A stretch of DNA of 64,000 bases from Amygdalobacter indicium. GTDB lineage: Bacteria; Bacillota; Clostridia; Saccharofermentanales; Fastidiosipilaceae. Location: NCBI RefSeq assembly GCF_029101545.1, contig NZ_CP118866.1, positions 186,001 to 250,000 on the forward strand. The letters run 5' to 3'. Made by a program: the position numbers and the translations under genes. Shown here piece by piece: positions 52,978 to 61,112 of the stretch. Under the pieces are notes generated by a model. That model made no database searches and was not told the origin of the DNA. It was given only the letters and a program-made list of their open reading frames with translations. How positions within the stretch are numbered: the stretch's first letter is position 1; each line of letters starts with the position of its first letter.

Positions 52978-54090
52978 ATGATTAATATGTTGTTTGATTT
53001 TGCCCGTTCAAGCGGCGTGGCGGCTTTGACCTGGGGCAAACTTTTGATGATTGCCCTGGCCTGCTTCTTCCTTTTCTTAGCCATCAAGCGCGGATATGAA
53101 CCTTATCTACTTATCCCGATCGCCTTCGGCATGCTTTTGGCCAACTTGCCTTTATCCGGTTTAATGGACAAAGGCGGCTTGCTGAATCTGTTATATTTGG
53201 GGGTGAAGTACGGTATTTATCCGCCGCTTATTTTCCTGGGTATCGGCGCTTCAACCGACTTCAGTCCGTTAATTGCCAACCCTAAGAGCATGTTATTGGG
53301 GGCGGCGGCGCAAGTAGGTGTGGTAATTGCCTTTTTGGGCGCCTTGTGTCTGGGCTTCAGCCCGAGAGAAGCGGCATCTATCGGTATCATAGGCGGAGCT
53401 GACGGCCCGACAGCCTTATATTTGACGCAACGCCTGGCCCCGCATCTGTTGGGAGCCATTGCTATAGCTGCTTATTCCTATATGGCTTTGGTGCCTGTCA
53501 TTCAGCCGCCTATCATGAAAGCTCTGACAACTAAGGCTGAAAGAAAAATTCATATGAGCAACTTACGTCAAGTGAGTAAAAATGAAAAAATCATTTTCCC
53601 GATTGCCGTCACGATTATCGTTACTTTGCTCGTACCGTCAGCTGCGCCCTTAATCGGTATGCTGATGTTGGGAAATTTGTTGAAGGAGAGCGGAGTTGTA
53701 CCGCATTTGGTGGAAACGGCCAAAAATGCCCTACTGTACACTGTAACTATTTTATTAGGTACGACAGTCGGAGCTACAGCCTCGGCCGAACGCTTTTTGA
53801 CTTTGCAGACTTTAGGTATTGTTGCCATGGGCTTGGTAGCATTCTCCGCCGGAACTGCAGGCGGTGTGCTTCTGGGAAAATTGATGTGTAAACTCAGCGG
53901 CGGCAAAATTAATCCGCTTATCGGCGCTGCCGGTGTATCCGCTGTGCCCATGTCCGCCCGTGTAGTACAGAAAGTCGGCCAACAGGAAGATCCGGGTAAC
54001 TTCCTCCTGATGCATGCTATGGGCCCGAATGTTGCCGGTGTTATAGGCTCGGCAGTGGCAGCGGGTTTACTTTTGAATCTTTTCAGTTAA
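52978..54090 (+). CDS. oadB: Oxaloacetate decarboxylase beta chain (Na+ pump)
   Basis: The 370-residue membrane protein decarboxylates carboxybiotin and pumps Na+ out. It has about nine helices and the conserved motifs LGIGASTDFSPLIANP, GIIGGADGPTALYLT, GTTVGATASAERFL and AAGVSAVPMSARVVQ. It follows the carrier gene by eight bases. The resulting gradient would feed the Na+-coupled citrate importer. Confidence 0.95.
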   Translation: MINMLFDFARSSGVAALTWGKLLMIALACFFLFLAIKRGYEPYLLIPIAFGMLLANLPLSGLMDKGGLLNLLYLGVKYGIYPPLIFLGIGASTDFSPLIANPKSMLLGAAAQVGVVIAFLGALCLGFSPREAASIGIIGGADGPTALYLTQRLAPHLLGAIAIAAYSYMALVPVIQPPIMKALTTKAERKIHMSNLRQVSKNEKIIFPIAVTIIVTLLVPSAAPLIGMLMLGNLLKESGVVPHLVETAKNALLYTVTILLGTTVGATASAERFLTLQTLGIVAMGLVAFSAGTAGGVLLGKLMCKLSGGKINPLIGAAGVSAVPMSARVVQKVGQQEDPGNFLLMHAMGPNVAGVIGSAVAAGLLLNLFS

Positions 54091-54098
54091 AATTGTAA

Positions 54099-54128
54099 AT
54101 AAGGGGCTGAAGTGTGACAGCTCCTTAT
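54099..54128 (+). terminator. Terminator-like hairpin at the end of the citrate operon
   Basis: Arms ATAAGGGGCTG and CAGCTCCTTAT (11 bp with one G-T pair) are followed by AT-rich sequence with a weak T tract. Termination is probably partial, allowing some read-through into the regulator gene. Confidence 0.6.
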
Positions 54129-54156
54129 ATTTATAATTTTATGAATCGGAATAAAA

Positions 54157-54867
54157 ATGGCAAAGAAATTGGAGAAAAGCAAATCCGCATCTTTACAAAA
54201 GAGTGATTTATTGTCCGACAGCATTTATGTGCAGTTGCGCAGCAAGATTATCAGCGGTGAATGGCCGATTGCTATGCGACTTAACGAAAAGCAGATTGCA
54301 ACTGATTTGTTCGTCTCCCGGACGCCCGTGCATCGGGCCTTGGAGGCGCTATATGCGGAAGGTTTGCTGGATTACAGCAAAAATTGGGGTTACTTTATTA
54401 AGGCTGTCAGCCGGCGGGATATAGAAGAGATTTTTAAGATTCGTACAGCCTTGGAAACCTTGGCTGCCTGTGAAGCGGCCGTTAAAATGACGGAAGATGA
54501 TTTTGCCGAGCTGGATCGGATTAACGAAGCGGCGCTGGCTGCCTGTCGAGGCAACTGCAATGAATTTGAAGAGTTATACGCGCTTTCAGGAACTTTTAAC
54601 GCTAAAATCAATCAATTCTGCTCGATGCCGCGCTTGCATCTGCTGCAGGAAGCTTTAAGAGAATATCTGCTGCATTTCCGCACGCTCTCTTTCGAGCAAA
54701 AATCCCGGCGGCGCGAGCTGGCCGTGCAGGAGCATCAAGGAATAGTCCGAGCGATGCGCACCGGGGATGAGAATTTGATTAAGGCTAAAGTCAGAGAACA
54801 TTTGCAGCATGCACAAGAATACATTTTAAGTTATTTACCGGCTGAAGCTGAAACTGAAAGGCACTGA
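54157..54867 (+). CDS. GntR-family regulator with FCD domain
   Basis: The 236-residue protein has a GntR winged helix (IYVQLRSKIISGEWPIAMRL, then RTPVHRALEALYAEGLL) and an FCD ligand domain (about 95-225) with metal-ligand-type His residues (EHQGIVRAM, REHLQHAQ). GntR/FCD regulators often sense carboxylic acids, and CitO of lactic bacteria controls citrate genes. Control of this citrate cluster is inferred from position. Confidence 0.8.
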   Translation: MAKKLEKSKSASLQKSDLLSDSIYVQLRSKIISGEWPIAMRLNEKQIATDLFVSRTPVHRALEALYAEGLLDYSKNWGYFIKAVSRRDIEEIFKIRTALETLAACEAAVKMTEDDFAELDRINEAALAACRGNCNEFEELYALSGTFNAKINQFCSMPRLHLLQEALREYLLHFRTLSFEQKSRRRELAVQEHQGIVRAMRTGDENLIKAKVREHLQHAQEYILSYLPAEAETERH

Positions 54868-54884
54868 GTCGGATTTGGACCGAG

Positions 54885-54910
54885 TTGCCTCGAGCGGCTT
54901 GGTTTTTTTG
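54885..54910 (+). terminator. Terminator after the GntR gene
   Basis: Arms CCGAG and CTTGG (with one G-T pair) end in seven T. The stem is short. Confidence 0.5.
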
Positions 54911-54922
54911 TGCTTGTTACTG

Positions 54923-54951
54923 TTGACATTATCGGTATAGCGCAATAAAAT
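54923..54951 (+). promoter_or_regulatory. Promoter of the surface protein gene
   Basis: -35 TTGACA (54923-54928), a 17-bp spacer and -10 TAAAAT (54946-54951) lie about 30 bp before ATG 54982. Confidence 0.75.
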
Positions 54952-54981
54952 TAAACGCTATTGTAAATTTAAGGAGTTATT

Positions 54982-56439
54982 ATGAAAAATGTAGTGAAGT
55001 CTTATGTACCGGTTTTATTGGCAGTTTTGCTGATTTTTACGGGCAGACCGGGCAATGTTGGCGCTTCGGAGCCGACAGGAGAAAAAACGGGAGTAATTCG
55101 CAGTATTTTCAACGCCGATAAATCAAGGGAAAGTGCCGTGACTCTCGACAGTAAGCCTAAAGGACCTGTAGATAAAGTGGGAGAAATTGTTGTTGCCGAA
55201 GGTCAGACGGTTACAGACGAAGGCTTTATTAACACTTTTTGGCGAGACGAAGATTTTGTCGGCAAATTGCAGTACGGCACGATGACTTTTTCAACATCAA
55301 TTGCTGCCTATTATGATGATTCTTATAAAGACCTGGAAAATGGTCCATTAGACATGGGATATATGGACAGCTTTCGCCCGGAATATGATTCATCCGTCAG
55401 TGTTAATTATGATCTGAAAAATAATACCGGCGGGACAACCCCGATTAAATATTCCTTCATAGGCAAGAAATCCACGGGGAATAAGTATATTTATCTTTAT
55501 TTCCATTATACTCTATTAGGTAAGGCAAAAAACGGTCAGCAGATTGCGGCTAGAGGTTATTTAGGTTATAAAATCAAAGTTGTACCTAATGAATATTCCG
55601 CTTTTTTAACTTATAATGCTAACGGCGGAAAGATAAATGGCGTCCCTGTTTACAAAGATGAAGCGAATAAACAGTATTCGGACAAGTTGGATACGGTACA
55701 CGTACCTATTATTAAAGACTTACCTGTAAGAGATGGCTACAAATTTGTTGGTTGGTACGAACCGATTAGTTATAAATTTTTAAAAAACGTTTATAACAAT
55801 GAGAAAAACCTGTTGGATACTTCGATTTATCCTGTGCCTAAAGAAAAAAATTTGACAGAATATGATCTTTGGCCCGAAGCAGGCGGAAAAACGAAAGAAA
55901 TATTCGCAGCTTGGGATAAAATGTACCAGTTGACTTACGATGCTGACGGAGGTGAAACAACACCGCCTACGCAAGTGGGAACTTTCGGGCTGGATATGTC
56001 AAATATGACGCAACAGGAAACGGATAAAAAATTGCAGGTAGCACCCGCTATTGCTAAAAACGGTTTTGTGTTCAAGGGCTGGAAAGCGGAAGACGGCACG
56101 GTATATCAAGCCGGCAGTGATTTTATTATTAAATTTGCTGCGCCGGAGCAAAAACTGACAGCAGTTTGGGAACGCACCACACAGCCGCAGCCGCCTGTTG
56201 TTCCACCTGCACCTAACCCTGTGACTCCGCCGGTAACACCAGTGACACCACAGCCGCAGCTAACGCCACAACCGTCTACTATGCAACCGAGTGCAGGAAA
56301 CGGAGAACCGGAAGTTAGTGCCGGGCATAAAGCTTATACTGTTGCTAAAACAGGAGAAACAAAAGCATTTTCTGTTTCATTAAGCTTAGTCATCTTGGCA
56401 CTTACAGCTTTAGCAGCTTTAAAGCGTAGAGAGATTTAA
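54982..56439 (+). CDS. Secreted surface protein with Listeria-Bacteroides repeats and VAKTGE anchor
   Basis: The 485-residue protein has a signal peptide (about 1-29), an unrecognised N-terminal domain (about 60-205) and a run of Listeria-Bacteroides-like repeats (about 210-400; FLTYNANGGKINGVPVYKDE, NGFVFKGWKAEDGTVYQAG). A proline-rich spacer and VAKTGE (56341-56358), a hydrophobic segment and KRREI follow. It lacks leucine-rich repeats. Probable adhesin. AAGGAG precedes the ATG. Confidence 0.75.
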   Translation: MKNVVKSYVPVLLAVLLIFTGRPGNVGASEPTGEKTGVIRSIFNADKSRESAVTLDSKPKGPVDKVGEIVVAEGQTVTDEGFINTFWRDEDFVGKLQYGTMTFSTSIAAYYDDSYKDLENGPLDMGYMDSFRPEYDSSVSVNYDLKNNTGGTTPIKYSFIGKKSTGNKYIYLYFHYTLLGKAKNGQQIAARGYLGYKIKVVPNEYSAFLTYNANGGKINGVPVYKDEANKQYSDKLDTVHVPIIKDLPVRDGYKFVGWYEPISYKFLKNVYNNEKNLLDTSIYPVPKEKNLTEYDLWPEAGGKTKEIFAAWDKMYQLTYDADGGETTPPTQVGTFGLDMSNMTQQETDKKLQVAPAIAKNGFVFKGWKAEDGTVYQAGSDFIIKFAAPEQKLTAVWERTTQPQPPVVPPAPNPVTPPVTPVTPQPQLTPQPSTMQPSAGNGEPEVSAGHKAYTVAKTGETKAFSVSLSLVILALTALAALKRREI

Positions 56440-56449
56440 TCACTGATTT

Positions 56450-56487
56450 AGCAGCGGGACAGCTTCCGGTCTCGCTGCTTTTTTTAC
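56450..56487 (+). terminator. Terminator after the surface protein gene
   Basis: Arms AGCAGCGGGAC and GTCTCGCTGCT (one mismatch) enclose an eight-base loop and are followed by seven T. Confidence 0.9.
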
Positions 56488-56747
56488 CTTCCTTATTCAG
56501 TGCGCGCAATCGTCGTAATCGCCGTAATCGCAGACTCGGGAAAACAGAATTGACAGCGAGCTGCAGAATGCTTAAAATTCTAATTAATCAATTCGAACAA
56601 CGTTCAACAGCTGCACCGGCATTCAATATCAGCTCCGACGACCTACCGCAAAGTCCCGCAGTGACAGGCGAAACAGTCAGGCTGTATTAGCCGCTGATTC
56701 GTAGCCGGCAGATAAACGAAAATAATAAATATTTAGAAAGGTGAAAA
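56488..56747. other. Intergenic stretch before a TetR gene
   Basis: There is no gene. It holds an operator-like GAACAACGTTC at 56595-56605 and small imperfect repeats of GTAATCGC near 56515-56530. No clear promoter was seen. Confidence 0.4.
56595..56605. promoter_or_regulatory. TetR operator candidate, site 1 (GAAC-N3-GTTC)
   Basis: GAACAACGTTC has the same half-sites and spacing as site 2 in front of the membrane gene pair at 57.4 kb. It lies about 150 bp upstream of the TetR start. Confidence 0.5.
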
Positions 56748-57311
56748 ATGAATACAGCTGTAACTTCAAGAGAAGAGATACTTACCGTGTGCCGTCAACT
56801 TGTCGCCGCATCCGGTTTGGCCGCTGTCAATATGAGAAAAGTAGCGCAGCAGTGTCAGGTGGCATTAGGTTCGCTGTATTACTATTTCCCTTCTAAAGAT
56901 GAACTTCTATTGGCGACTGTCGAGAGCGTTTGGGACGATATTTTTAACTGTGCAGCACCGACGGATGCGGCTATACCGTTTGATCGCTATATTACGAATT
57001 TCTTTGAAAATATTAAGCGGGGAATCCTGAAATATCCCAATTTCTTTACGGTTCATTCGCTCAGTTTTTCTACGCGCGGACAGGCCGAGGGCCGGGCGAA
57101 AATGCAAAAATATTTGGCGAAGATGAAAGCGCATATGCTGCAAGTTTTGCAAAAAGATCAGGCGGTACGTCCGGATGCCTTCAGCGCTGCTTTTACAGAA
57201 GATAAATTTGTAGATTTTATTATTATGCACGTGATTTCGCTGCTGCTGCAGAAAAATTTTGATTGTACGACTTTGACTGAAATAATTAGACGAATTATTT
57301 ATTGCAACTGA
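56748..57311 (+). CDS. TetR/AcrR-family regulator
   Basis: The 187-residue protein has an N-terminal HTH (LAAVNMRKVAQQCQVALGSL followed by YYYFPSKDELLLA) and a helical ligand domain. AAAGGTG precedes the ATG. It precedes a two-gene membrane operon on the same strand, and GAAC-N3-GTTC palindromes lie before both units, so it probably represses itself and that pair. Confidence 0.85.
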   Translation: MNTAVTSREEILTVCRQLVAASGLAAVNMRKVAQQCQVALGSLYYYFPSKDELLLATVESVWDDIFNCAAPTDAAIPFDRYITNFFENIKRGILKYPNFFTVHSLSFSTRGQAEGRAKMQKYLAKMKAHMLQVLQKDQAVRPDAFSAAFTEDKFVDFIIMHVISLLLQKNFDCTTLTEIIRRIIYCN

Positions 57312-57366
57312 GAATTTTCCCGTTTTCCGGTTCGGCTGACGGCGAAAATTTTATTTTACAGTAAAT

Positions 57367-57379
57367 TGAACATTGTTCA
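57367..57379. promoter_or_regulatory. TetR operator candidate, site 2
   Basis: TGAACATTGTTCA is a perfect 13-bp palindrome ending 18 bases before the start codon of the membrane protein gene, just ahead of its ribosome site. It shares GAAC-N3-GTTC with site 1. Confidence 0.6.
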
Positions 57380-57397
57380 GATGATAAGGAGGAAAAA

Positions 57398-58075
57398 ATG
57401 CAAGCTGTTTTTGAAACAATTTTTGATACGGCCTATTTGGTAACAGTAATCTGTGCGGGCCTTAAGTTAATTAAAGCAGCCGGTAAAAGCAAACAATTCC
57501 GTTTGTGCGGGATTATGGCGCTGGTTCTGGGTGGAGGAGATGCCTTTCACCTGCTGCCGCGGATAATTGCCTTGAATACATCAGGTACGGCCGCTTATCC
57601 GGCAGCCTTGGGCAGCGGAAAATTGATCACGTCTTTGACCATGACGGTCTTTTATCTGCTGCTTTACTACGTTTGGCGGGAACGCTATCAAATTAAGCGC
57701 CGGCAGGGCTTAACTTATTTCGTGCTGTTCTTGGCGGCGTTGCGGATCTTATTGGTGCTTTTACCGCAAAACGAGTGGTTAAGCGCAAACCCGCCTTTAA
57801 TTTGGGGGATTTATCGCAATATCCCTTTTACTTTGCTTGGCTTGCTGTTGCTGGTCTTATTTTACCGTTCCGCCCGGCAGCAAAAAGATGCGGATTTTCG
57901 TTATCTTTGGTTGACAATTGCACTCAGCTTCGCTTTTTATTTGCCGGTAGTCGTGGCATCCGGGACCTTCCCGGCAATCGGGATTTTGATGGTTCCGAAA
58001 ACTTGTGCGTATATGTGGTTAGTTCAGATTGCTTATAAATCTTGGAAAAAAGAGAGAAAGGAAGTTTTATTATGA
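57398..58075 (+). CDS. Membrane protein of unknown function in a TetR/DUF2871 cluster
   Basis: The 225-residue protein has about seven membrane helices and few charged residues (FDTAYLVTVICAGLKLIKAA first; CAYMWLVQIAYKSWK near the end). I do not recognise a named family. It is followed with a four-base overlap by a DUF2871 protein and preceded by a TetR gene. AAGGAGG precedes the ATG. Confidence 0.6.
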   Translation: MQAVFETIFDTAYLVTVICAGLKLIKAAGKSKQFRLCGIMALVLGGGDAFHLLPRIIALNTSGTAAYPAALGSGKLITSLTMTVFYLLLYYVWRERYQIKRRQGLTYFVLFLAALRILLVLLPQNEWLSANPPLIWGIYRNIPFTLLGLLLLVLFYRSARQQKDADFRYLWLTIALSFAFYLPVVVASGTFPAIGILMVPKTCAYMWLVQIAYKSWKKERKEVLL

Positions 58076-58512
58076 ACAGAAAGTATTTTAATTTAGCTTT
58101 GGGTTATGCGATAGCGGCGGCAGTTGCCGGCGTTTTTTATCGTGAGTTTACCAAATACTGTAATTTCAGCGGGATGACAAGTTTAGGTAAAGTGCATACA
58201 CATCTTTTTATTTTAGGCATGTTTGTATTTTTGCAATTAGCTCTCTTTACCCGGACGCAAGTGTTGGAGAAAAGCAAAACTTTTCGCCTCTTTTTGTATA
58301 TTTATAATCTCGGCCTGCCTTTGTTGGCATTGACTATGACCATGCGAGGCATCATTCAGGTCGCGGGAATTACAGTTTCGCAGCGACTGTCGGCAGCTTT
58401 GGCGGGCTTTGCCGGTATTTCTCATGTACTTGTCGGCGGCGGAATTGTTTTGTTGCTTCTGACTTTAAGAAAAGCGGCAGCGGCAACTTTCCCGGGAAAG
58501 CAGGGGGAATAG
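58072..58512 (+). CDS. DUF2871 membrane protein
   Basis: The 146-residue protein has four membrane helices and the family's histidine-containing segment SLGKVHTHLFILGMFVF, then GFAGISHVLVGGGIVLL. Function is unknown; buried His residues resemble heme or metal ligands in other four-helix proteins. ATG 58072 is chosen because GGAAG lies upstream and it overlaps the previous stop. Confidence 0.75.
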   Translation: MNRKYFNLALGYAIAAAVAGVFYREFTKYCNFSGMTSLGKVHTHLFILGMFVFLQLALFTRTQVLEKSKTFRLFLYIYNLGLPLLALTMTMRGIIQVAGITVSQRLSAALAGFAGISHVLVGGGIVLLLLTLRKAAAATFPGKQGE

Positions 58513-58550
58513 CCCCCGTGTCCGCCCTCTACGGAGTTTTATAAAAATGT

Positions 58551-59558
58551 TCAGAACAGCTGTACATGGGCAGCCGCACAGGCATCCAAAGTCGCCTGAT
58601 CCCACAAGGAACATTGCACTTCGCCGATATGCGCTTTCTTTAAAAGTAACATACATAGACGGGATTGGCCGATACCTCCGCCTAAAGTCAGCGGTAAAAG
58701 TCCGTCGGCCAATTGCTTGTGGAAGGGCAGCTGCAAACGCTCCGAACAGTTGGCGGCGGCCAGTTGTCGCTGCAGGCTCTGCGGAGTCACTCTGATACCC
58801 ATGGAGCTTATCTCCAGCGCCAGATCCAAAGGCTCGTGGTACATTAATAAGTCGCCGTTAAGTTGCCAGTCGTCATAATCCGGCGCTCTGCCGTCATGCG
58901 GCAAACCGTTGCTTAAAGGTGCGCCGATGCCGATAATAAAGACGGTTTTATATTCTTTAACTATTTTTTGTTCTCTTTCTTTCGGAGACAAAGCGGGATA
59001 AAGCTGCAAGAGTTCTTCCGCCGTAATAAATTTGACCTCCTGCTCCAAACGGCAGCGATTTTGCGGATATCTGACTTCCAGAGCTTCGTTGGTCCTGATT
59101 ATGGCGGTGACAATGGCGCGGACAACGGCTTTGAGATAATCGAGATTACGGGTTTCAGGGGTGATAACTTTTTCCCAGTCCCACTGGTCGACATATATGG
59201 AATGGATGTTGTCCGTTTCTTCGTCTCTTCTGATAGCATTCATATCTGTATAAAGACCTTTGCCGGGGTGAAAAGCGTAACGGTAGAGGGCCAGACGCTT
59301 CCATTTAGCTAAGGAATGGACAACTGCAGCAGTTTTGCCGGAAGATTTGATATCGAAGCTTACCGCCCGTTCAGTCCCGTTCAAGTCGTCATTAATTCCG
59401 GAATTCGGGTCGACAAATAAGGGAGCCGAGACGCGGCGCAAGTTCAAAGCGCGGGCGAAATTTTCTTCAAAATCGGCTTTGATCAGACTGATAGCTGCCT
59501 GAGTTTCGTATAAATTCAAGGATGCGCGATAATGCGGGGGGATATAAGTTGCTGCCAT
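58551..59558 (-). CDS. asnA: Aspartate--ammonia ligase
   Basis: The enzyme makes asparagine from aspartate, ammonia and ATP. At 335 residues it has normal length and the class II synthetase-like fold: YETQAAISLIKADFEENFAR, RVSAPLFVDPNSGINDDLNG, AVVHSLAKWKRLALYRY, DMNAIRRDE and the end motif LTLGGGIGQSRLCMLLLKK. A ribosome site (AAGGAG) lies before the start. It is transcribed on the minus strand, convergent with the DUF2871 gene. Confidence 0.95.
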   Translation of the reverse strand: MAATYIPPHYRASLNLYETQAAISLIKADFEENFARALNLRRVSAPLFVDPNSGINDDLNGTERAVSFDIKSSGKTAAVVHSLAKWKRLALYRYAFHPGKGLYTDMNAIRRDEETDNIHSIYVDQWDWEKVITPETRNLDYLKAVVRAIVTAIIRTNEALEVRYPQNRCRLEQEVKFITAEELLQLYPALSPKEREQKIVKEYKTVFIIGIGAPLSNGLPHDGRAPDYDDWQLNGDLLMYHEPLDLALEISSMGIRVTPQSLQRQLAAANCSERLQLPFHKQLADGLLPLTLGGGIGQSRLCMLLLKKAHIGEVQCSLWDQATLDACAAAHVQLF

Positions 59559-59672
59559 ATAAACTCCTTAGCTTCAACTGCTGATGCAGGTTAAGTAGAT
59601 AAGCGCCATGCACCTTCAATATATGGAGGCGCAATCAGGGTCGGTATACAAACAGGGAAAAATAAAAAAATG

Positions 59673-59745
59673 GACTTGGAGAGGATCGAACTCTTGACCT
59701 CTGCATTGCGAACGCAGCGCTCTCCCAACTGAGCTACAAGCCCAT
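59673..59745 (-). tRNA. tRNA-Ala (CGC)
   Basis: Read on the minus strand, a cloverleaf forms: acceptor GGGCTTG/CAAGTCC, D arm with AGCTCAGTTGGGAGAGC, anticodon loop TTCGCAA (anticodon CGC) and T arm with GTTCGATCC. The G3:U70 pair, the alanine identity element, is present. CCA is not encoded; a T run follows directly and may end transcription. The bases run 59745 to 59673. Confidence 0.95.
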
Positions 59746-60024
59746 AAGTTTTATTTAGCAACAATTATATTGCTACTGTTGACCGAGTGCAAGTGCTCGC
59801 TGCAAATTTGTTGTTAAGCTGTTAACAGAAGAAAAGATAAAATAAATCGGCGCAGGTACGGGCAGGGACGGAGAAAGCACACACTTTGACTTTTTTTGTT
59901 GAAACTTTTTATCTCGCTTTTTATTAATCTTAAAATAAATAAATGTAAAGATTGCTTAACAGGTGATTCGCTTTTCCCTCAGAGAACTATAATACGGACT
60001 ACTGGAGAAATGGAAGTGGATATT
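59746..60024. other. Intergenic stretch between tRNA-Ala and a small surface gene
   Basis: There is no gene. An AT-rich region near 59880-59950 probably holds the promoter of the next gene, but no consensus pair is clear. Confidence 0.35.
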
Positions 60025-60741
60025 ATGAAAAAAATCAAAAAAGCAAAATCAATGATGAGTTTCGGTTTGGCGCTGGCATTAGCAGCAGGCTTGAATTTCG
60101 GGATGAACAAAGTCGCTGCCAAAGCTGATAAACCGGCTCCCAAACAACAGCCTGTCGTGGCTCAGAATGCTCCGATCGACGATACAACAGTCGGCGCCCT
60201 GGGTGACTTGGGATTATCTGTGCAGGAATTGGATAAGTTGTTGAAAGACCAACATAAAACTATTACTGAAAAACAACGGCAGGAATTTGTTAAGCGGGCG
60301 AATATTCATCGGGCAGCTCAACAAAAACCTTATGAGGAGGCAGTCGTAAATTCCCGGATTATTAATGAAGGCAAGGTAGCAGCGACAGCAGCTGAAAAAT
60401 CTGCAGCTCGCGCATTCTTGCAGGTGCAGGCCGGTTTCAGTTCGAAAAAATTTGCCGAATTTACTTCCGCTGAAGCTAATAAAGCCGGCAGTGAAGCTCT
60501 TAAGTTCAATTCGCAGTTATCGGCAAAACTGAAGAAGGCCTTGCAGGAATATAAGAAAAAGGCGGGAACTGAACCGACTGCAACTAAGACAACAGGCTCA
60601 CAGACTTCCGGCCAAAAAACGACTAATACCGGAAAAGTCGGTAAAACGGGTGAAACAGCCGCAACTGCAGGCTCGGAAATTTTAGGTATTGTCAGCCTCT
60701 TGGGTGCTGCTGTCATTAAACATAAGAAAGAAAAATTTTAA
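60025..60741 (+). CDS. Small secreted protein with VGKTGE anchor
   Basis: The 238-residue protein has a signal peptide (cut near KVAAKADKP, residue 32), a helical Ala/Lys/Glu-rich domain (about 55-185; LSVQELDKLLKDQHKTITEK), a Thr/Gly spacer and VGKTGE (60637-60654), a hydrophobic segment and KHKKEKF. It lacks LRR and Listeria-Bacteroides repeats. ATG 60025 is chosen because it starts directly before the signal peptide. Function unknown; possibly a cell-wall spacer or coat protein. Confidence 0.65.
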   Translation: MKKIKKAKSMMSFGLALALAAGLNFGMNKVAAKADKPAPKQQPVVAQNAPIDDTTVGALGDLGLSVQELDKLLKDQHKTITEKQRQEFVKRANIHRAAQQKPYEEAVVNSRIINEGKVAATAAEKSAARAFLQVQAGFSSKKFAEFTSAEANKAGSEALKFNSQLSAKLKKALQEYKKKAGTEPTATKTTGSQTSGQKTTNTGKVGKTGETAATAGSEILGIVSLLGAAVIKHKKEKF

Positions 60742-60774
60742 GGCGGCAGCTTGACAGCTGAAACGTTTTAACAT

Positions 60775-60837
60775 AAAAAAGCTCGGGTCGGATCCGGTAC
60801 TTGCTTCAGGTGCCGTTCCCTTCCGGGCTTTTTTCGG
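60775..60837 (+). terminator. Terminator after the small surface gene
   Basis: Arms AAAAAAGCtCGG and CCGGGCTTTTTT enclose an internal GC-rich structure and end in six T. Confidence 0.7.
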
Positions 60838-61112
60838 CTCAAAAACCCGCGCCGAGAAGTGATCGGAGACCTTGTAAGTTTCACGTTTAGTGTTAATATA
60901 AATATTGAAGAGATTGATGTGAACCGGATAATGAATTGAACAGGTTTCAGTTAACTTCAGATTGAATGTTTTTAGGAATATAGAATAGCTTGGATTAGCG
61001 GTATTCGTGCCTGAAATATAGGTCTATGAGGTCGGATTAAAGGTACGTTGAGATTCCTTTATTTATTTTTACTGTAAAAATAATTTTAATATATAAAATA
61101 AGAGGCTGAATA
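60838..61112. other. Intergenic stretch before the ABC exporter
   Basis: No gene is seen. It contains a 21-bp inverted repeat at 61063-61083 with arms TTATTTTTAC and GTAAAAATAA around one T, 29 bp before the exporter start. It could be an operator or an AT-rich hairpin. Confidence 0.4.

Noticed and set aside
56510..56535. Small GTAATCGC repeats as a CRISPR-like or replication repeat
   Set aside because: Only two or three short imperfect units without spacers; no CRISPR array or cas gene is seen anywhere in the window.
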